Source of the DNA: Candidatus Bathyarchaeota archaeon
GTDB taxonomy: Archaea > Thermoproteota > Bathyarchaeia > 40CM-2-53-6 > RBG-13-38-9
Assembly: GCA_030671315.1 (NCBI GenBank)
Contig: DAOUZW010000028.1
Coordinates: 1-9,821 of the forward strand
Reading direction: 5' to 3'
DNA length: 9,821 bases
Shown here: positions 5,872 through 9,821 of the stretch, piece after piece
How the letters are laid out: every line of letters starts with the position of its first letter
Position numbering within the stretch: the stretch's first letter is position 1
Notes under the pieces: model-generated
What the model saw: the letters and a program-made list of their open reading frames with translations, nothing else
Database searches by the model: none
What the model was told of the DNA's origin: nothing
Translations under genes and position numbers: made by a program

Positions 5872-7992
5872 ATGAATAAAAAGATCATCGCGAAAGATAC
5901 TATCCCATTATTAATTGCATTCATAATAGGAATTTTAATTGTCATCCCACGTTTATTGCCAGGGATTCCTCAAGGTGTTGATTCTGCCAGTCACCTGAGC
6001 AAAATTCTCTTCATGTTCAAATGGTATGATAGACTCGGTTACATTCCTTCCTGGTTTCCAGATTGGTATTGTGGAACACCTTTTCTCCTATTATATTCAC
6101 CTTTGAGTTATTTTCTCACATTCTCAATAGCTAATATTGTAAAAGACGCAGTAATCGCTTACAAGTTCATAGATACCATTTTTTTTCTTGTAACTCCTAT
6201 TACGGTATATCTTTTGGGTCGAGAACTTAGATTAAGTATTAGAGAGGCTTCTTGGAGTGCATTAATTTTTGGATTGACGCCAACAGTTATTGGAAATTAT
6301 ATTTTTTATGATAGATTCCCAAACATCATTGCCTTGCCAATCATATGCTTATTACTAGTTACTTTCATTCGCATGTTATCTAAGAAATCAATGATATGGT
6401 TTGTCTCTTCAATTTTACTTCTCGGCACAGTTATTCTCACTCATCATCTCTCAGCATTCATAACATTTTTTATTTTATTATTGGCGTTTTTGTCACTTGC
6501 ACCGTCATTTGCTGAGTTTAAATTGAATTTGCTCAAATTTTTAGGCGTAATTTTTGGTGGAATCGCATTGACAAGTTTTTGGTTAATGGATTTCATTCAA
6601 GCTTCTTCTCAAATCGCAGATAACCCATTCTATAATAGGACGATGGAATTCCCCTTCATCAAATTATCCTATGCACTGTATGATTATCTAATTCTAGAAC
6701 AAGGAATAATTCATTTTATCTTGGCAATTAGCGCCATTTTCCTTTGGGTCTCCAAAGATTTTAAAAAATCAACAATCGTTTCCGCCCTTGTTTTGCTATT
6801 CTTAGGCATGTCATTTTTTGAAATCGGATATCAAACTTATCTTAATATCCAAATGATTGGACAAGCACTTGTAATAAGCGCACTTATTTTCATAGCAGGT
6901 TTGGTAATATTTAGGACTCGAAGAAGTGAATACAATCATTTTACTTTCTTTCTTGTATTATGGTTCGTATCTTTCTTCTGGCTTGGTCTGGGATATTATG
7001 CAATTCCTATTGTAAAAATTCCTTTATTGCAAGCCATTTGGAGAAGCCTTGATGTATACAGATTCTGGTTATTCCTAAGTCTGCCAATCGCCTTTCTTGC
7101 TGGCACATTAATCGAAGAAGTTATCTGCAGAATGCGAAGAAACATGAAATTGTTAATGTTGACAGTTATTCTTTTATTGCTTTTTACTGGCGGAATAGTC
7201 AAATCTGTTTATTTACTAAATCAAGACGTTAGTCCCCATCTACCTTATACAGTTCAGAATTCTGACATTCCAATAGAATTACTGGAATATCTACGATTGC
7301 AGAATGATTATGGAAGGATTCTGCCTGTCAGATGCCCTATGTGGATATACATGATCCCTAGTTATACTGGAAAAAATCTTATAGACGGGTGGTATCCTCA
7401 AGAAAAACTTATTCCTAATTTGCTTGGAATAGATGACTATCGGATTAATGATTTGGAAACAACAGAAAACAGAGTAGAGGTATGGAAAAATCTCATTGAT
7501 CAAAATCAAAAGCTAGGGATACATTGGGTAATTGTAGGGAATTCTAATAAAACTTTGATTCGAGATCTTACAAATTCGACATTCAAACAAGATGCTTTTA
7601 TCACTCATGAAGGAGGAAATCTGACTATTTTAAAAAATACCGTCCCCAACTCTTTTGTTCAATTAATTACTGAAACGAGTAATGTTGATTATGACTTTGA
7701 GAGATCTAGTCCCGAAAGAATAAAAATTAAGATCATAGATCGATTTTCAAACGTTAAAATTTTTGTGAGAGAAGCTTACTACATAGGCTGGATTGCAACA
7801 GTCGATAATGATACAACCAGCGTTATGTCTACTCCCGAGGGTTTCGTACTGATCACCCCAGAACCAAGCCCCGCTCAGGTTACTTTGGAATATACTAGGT
7901 CTAACAATCCATACATCTGGCTATCTTTGCTAATGATTGGTTTAATCATTCTACTTTTAATATACTCAAGAAAAAATTTACAAATACCTTGA
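5872..7992 (+). CDS. Large multi-spanning membrane protein, GT-C-like glycosyltransferase fold with extracytoplasmic C-terminal domain
   Basis: This 706-residue protein has about 13-15 hydrophobic helices, starting at 11-29 and clustered up to about 446. A long extracytoplasmic region (about 450-680) and a last helix (681-699) with a basic tail SRKN follow. The first outer loop holds GVDSASHLSKI (35-45) with Asp37, the place where GT-C enzymes carry their acidic catalytic or metal-binding residue, and YDRFPN is at 146-151. The distal tail (about 612-676), with EAYYIGWIATVDN and a following PEGFVLI strand, resembles the beta domain that ends YfhO/PTPS-related bacterial and archaeal membrane proteins. 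Such proteins are thought to move sugars from polyprenyl-phosphate donors onto lipids or surface proteins, but few are tested. Cys67 (first outer loop) and Cys488 (tail) both face outside and could pair. The next gene starts 10 bases after the stop. Confidence 0.8.
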   Translation: MNKKIIAKDTIPLLIAFIIGILIVIPRLLPGIPQGVDSASHLSKILFMFKWYDRLGYIPSWFPDWYCGTPFLLLYSPLSYFLTFSIANIVKDAVIAYKFIDTIFFLVTPITVYLLGRELRLSIREASWSALIFGLTPTVIGNYIFYDRFPNIIALPIICLLLVTFIRMLSKKSMIWFVSSILLLGTVILTHHLSAFITFFILLLAFLSLAPSFAEFKLNLLKFLGVIFGGIALTSFWLMDFIQASSQIADNPFYNRTMEFPFIKLSYALYDYLILEQGIIHFILAISAIFLWVSKDFKKSTIVSALVLLFLGMSFFEIGYQTYLNIQMIGQALVISALIFIAGLVIFRTRRSEYNHFTFFLVLWFVSFFWLGLGYYAIPIVKIPLLQAIWRSLDVYRFWLFLSLPIAFLAGTLIEEVICRMRRNMKLLMLTVILLLLFTGGIVKSVYLLNQDVSPHLPYTVQNSDIPIELLEYLRLQNDYGRILPVRCPMWIYMIPSYTGKNLIDGWYPQEKLIPNLLGIDDYRINDLETTENRVEVWKNLIDQNQKLGIHWVIVGNSNKTLIRDLTNSTFKQDAFITHEGGNLTILKNTVPNSFVQLITETSNVDYDFERSSPERIKIKIIDRFSNVKIFVREAYYIGWIATVDNDTTSVMSTPEGFVLITPEPSPAQVTLEYTRSNNPYIWLSLLMIGLIILLLIYSRKNLQIP

Positions 7993-8002
7993 TGAAAATA
8001 AT

Positions 8003-9259
8003 ATGAAAGCAAACGAACAGTCTGAATCAGTGGATTTGAAGAGATACGAACATTTTACTCTTCGCATATTCTATCTTTTTACTTCGGGATTTCTGTTTTA
8101 TGAGAGTTTTCAAAATTGGCTAAGAGGCAAAATAGAAACTCACCCTGAGGTTGTGGTACTTTGTGTAGTAGGTTATTTGCTAGCACTATTCCTTATGACA
8201 GTTTCTTTGTCATCTATCAAAATTTTACAAAAATTTAAGATCATACCTCTAATAGCACTAATATTAATCATGTCGTCTAGCATCTATGTGATAGCAGAGA
8301 TTCAATACAATGGAGTCTATAGAACAGACTCAATGGCTTTCACACACTATGCATCACAACTCTGGCTTTTCCCCTCTTGGAATCCTTATGGTCACGATCT
8401 GCAGATAGCTTTGGAAATGTTTACTGTAGATGTAGATTACGTTACATTAAAACCAGATGGAGATCTAGTTACGAACTTAAACTATCCAGCTCTTCACTTA
8501 CTATTTTTCACACCTTTTGCATATTTTGGATTGCAAGATATGAGATGGGTCACATTCATTTTTGCAATAGCGATAATTTTAATTCTCTATTGGAAATCAC
8601 CCTCCGAAATTAGACCCTTAGTTCTAATTCCTTTCTTTGCCGGGGTTGATCTGGCGATAAATTTCACAGCAGGGTGCCTCAACGATTTTCTATGGGTACT
8701 TCCGCTTATTATTACTGCATTTTATATTGGCAATCCACTAATTGCAGGATTATCATATGGATTAGCAAGCGCAGTTAAACAACAACCATGGCTCCTTTTT
8801 CCATTTCTGTTAATATATATTTGGAGATCTAGAGAATATGCTGGAAAGAAAAAGACAAAATCAATTCTCATGTTTACCACCTCAACAATAGTTGGTTTCC
8901 TACTCCCAAACATTATTTTCATCTTAAAAGATCCTAAATCATGGTTATCTGATGTCACAACTCCTTTTTCTGGTCAATTGATTGTAATAAGCCAAGGACT
9001 ATCTACAATAACTCAATCTGGATATGTACCTCTTTCAAATAATTTCTATTTCTTTTTCGCAGTATCAATTTTTTTCCTTCTTTTAATATATTACAATCTA
9101 TACTTTGAAGATCTAAAATATGCGATTTGGGCCTTTCCAGCTTTGATATTATGGTTTTCACCTCGTGGACTCCAGAACTACTTTATTTACCTAATCCCGA
9201 TATGCCTCGTTGCAATCGTGACATGGTATAAAGCATCATTTGGGCGTGATCTAAAATGA
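8003..9259 (+). CDS. Polytopic membrane protein, GT87/DUF2029-like predicted polyprenyl-phosphate-sugar glycosyltransferase
   Basis: The 418 residues contain about 11-12 hydrophobic helices. A long loop after the third helix holds RTDSMAFTHYASQL (107-120) with Asp109, placed as the catalytic acid of GT-C enzymes. It is followed by the hydrophilic stretch with DVDYVTLKPDGD (143-154) and NYPALHLLFF (160-169). The segment GLASAVKQQPWLLFPF (253-268) resembles the conserved A-x2-K-x2-P-W/L-x3-P element of GT87/DUF2029 mannosyltransferase-like proteins. PRGLQNYF (387-394) begins the last helix. The length matches the family (about 400). These enzymes use lipid-phosphate sugars on the outer face of the membrane. 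The start ATG at 8003 follows a 4-codon open frame beginning at 7992 (MKII then stop) that overlaps it. The stop overlaps the next start as ATGA, implying translational coupling. Donor and acceptor cannot be told. Confidence 0.82.
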   Translation: MKANEQSESVDLKRYEHFTLRIFYLFTSGFLFYESFQNWLRGKIETHPEVVVLCVVGYLLALFLMTVSLSSIKILQKFKIIPLIALILIMSSSIYVIAEIQYNGVYRTDSMAFTHYASQLWLFPSWNPYGHDLQIALEMFTVDVDYVTLKPDGDLVTNLNYPALHLLFFTPFAYFGLQDMRWVTFIFAIAIILILYWKSPSEIRPLVLIPFFAGVDLAINFTAGCLNDFLWVLPLIITAFYIGNPLIAGLSYGLASAVKQQPWLLFPFLLIYIWRSREYAGKKKTKSILMFTTSTIVGFLLPNIIFILKDPKSWLSDVTTPFSGQLIVISQGLSTITQSGYVPLSNNFYFFFAVSIFFLLLIYYNLYFEDLKYAIWAFPALILWFSPRGLQNYFIYLIPICLVAIVTWYKASFGRDLK

Positions 9260-9821
9260 ACACAGTGAACCGCCGGCGTGTGACATATATCACTTTGATT
9301 TTATTTATACTGATAATCGGGATATCGTTTTTTCAAAATCTTGGTAAAGGTCAAGATTTTCCTCTTATTCTTAATCCAAAATTCAAATACTTTACAAAAG
9401 ATCCACAGACTGGAATGCAAAAACCGTTCTTATGGGAAGCCACATACACATTAGGCCCAAATGATTCAGGTTTTCTTAGACGCGATATTGTAGCAGATAA
9501 TGAGTGTTTGGGCCTTCATTTATACCAAGATGGCGCTAATGATACATACGCTTGGGCCAATATTCATGTCAAACAGGCGATGAGAGGATCAGATGTATCA
9601 AGACTCCTAAGATCAGATGTTTCATTCTGGATTTATCCAACTTTTAGCTTTGTTCACGATATAAATTCAAAAGAACCTTGGAATGTTTTTGGTTTAGAGG
9701 TAAACGATGGTGCCCACATAATATGGTTCATCTTTTCAGATTCTGCTGAACAAACATACCAACTACGAAATCATAGAATAGTTCATACAAATTTGCCACT
9801 CAATCAGTGGTCATATGTCGA
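9256..9821 (+). CDS. Exported protein with N-terminal membrane anchor and beta-rich ectodomain, C-terminus off the right edge
   Basis: The frame stays open to the window end, giving 188 residues plus two bases. The start ATG overlaps the previous stop (ATGA, 9256-9259). Residues 1-8 are basic (MNTVNRRR), followed by a hydrophobic helix (about 10-27) that serves as signal peptide or anchor. The rest looks exported and is rich in strand-like segments and aromatics, for example YAWANIHVKQ (98-107), SFWIYPTF (123-130), FGLEVND (145-151) and HIIWFIFSD (154-162). The alternation of W/F/Y with polar residues, and the -NQWSYV ending, resemble jelly-roll carbohydrate-binding or concanavalin-like domains, where the text usually continues 'W..v.vDl'. 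N-glycosylation sequons occur at Asn69 and Asn95. By context it may be an acceptor or binder of the glycan handled by the two GT-C-like proteins, which is inference. Confidence 0.78.
   Translation, partial: MNTVNRRRVTYITLILFILIIGISFFQNLGKGQDFPLILNPKFKYFTKDPQTGMQKPFLWEATYTLGPNDSGFLRRDIVADNECLGLHLYQDGANDTYAWANIHVKQAMRGSDVSRLLRSDVSFWIYPTFSFVHDINSKEPWNVFGLEVNDGAHIIWFIFSDSAEQTYQLRNHRIVHTNLPLNQWSYV

Noticed and set aside
6996..7509. Minus-strand open frames inside the 706-residue membrane protein gene
   Set aside because: They are short, lie opposite a coherent membrane protein and have no supporting signal.
1..9821. Mobile element or defence island
   Set aside because: No transposase, integrase, terminal repeats, toxin-antitoxin pair or nuclease is visible, and base composition is even across the window. 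The NTase-like domain belongs to a long fusion protein, not a MNT/HEPN pair.

Overview
The window looks like a chromosomal piece of an archaeon, most likely a member of the Thaumarchaeota (Nitrososphaerota) or a close TACK relative. The DNA is AT-rich (about one third G+C by eye) and genes start with ATG or TTG. There is an archaeal-type TrmI tRNA methyltransferase, a Bud32/RIO-like kinase fused to a nucleotidyltransferase-like domain, and a surface protein ending in a PEFG-type sorting tail, which is typical of Thaumarchaeota. No rRNA, tRNA, CRISPR array, insertion sequence or phage gene was seen. The lineage is inferred from these families; no search was run.

The left half (1-4582) is read entirely from the minus strand. 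In transcription order it encodes an NTase-like/kinase fusion protein (4582-2957), a phosphoserine-phosphatase-like HAD hydrolase (2835-2173), a small two-helix membrane protein (2081-1689), TrmI (1664-882), a 62-residue zinc-finger protein (810-622) and the N-terminal 206 residues of a beta-hydroxyacid dehydrogenase that runs off the left edge (618-1). The gaps narrow from 121 and 91 bases to 24, 71 and 3 bases, so at least the last four genes are probably co-transcribed. The content is intracellular and housekeeping-like.

A 384-base gene-free divergent region (4583-4966) separates the halves. It has a TATA-like box on each side. The box on the right side is overlapped by a 12-bp inverted repeat with one bulged base and a 14-nt spacer, and a second 7-bp inverted repeat lies further left.

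The right half (4967-9821) is read from the plus strand as a tight four-gene envelope cluster. It encodes a secreted thioredoxin-fold protein with a WCDPC active site and a C-terminal PEFG-type anchor, a 706-residue multi-spanning GT-C-like protein with a large extracytoplasmic tail, a 418-residue GT87-like multi-spanning protein, and the start of an exported protein with a beta-rich ectodomain that is cut by the right edge. Spacings are 26 bases, 10 bases and a 4-base ATGA overlap. Together they look like a module for building or anchoring a surface glycan or glycoprotein, with an extracytoplasmic thiol-disulfide protein in the same operon. That joint role is inference from content and spacing.
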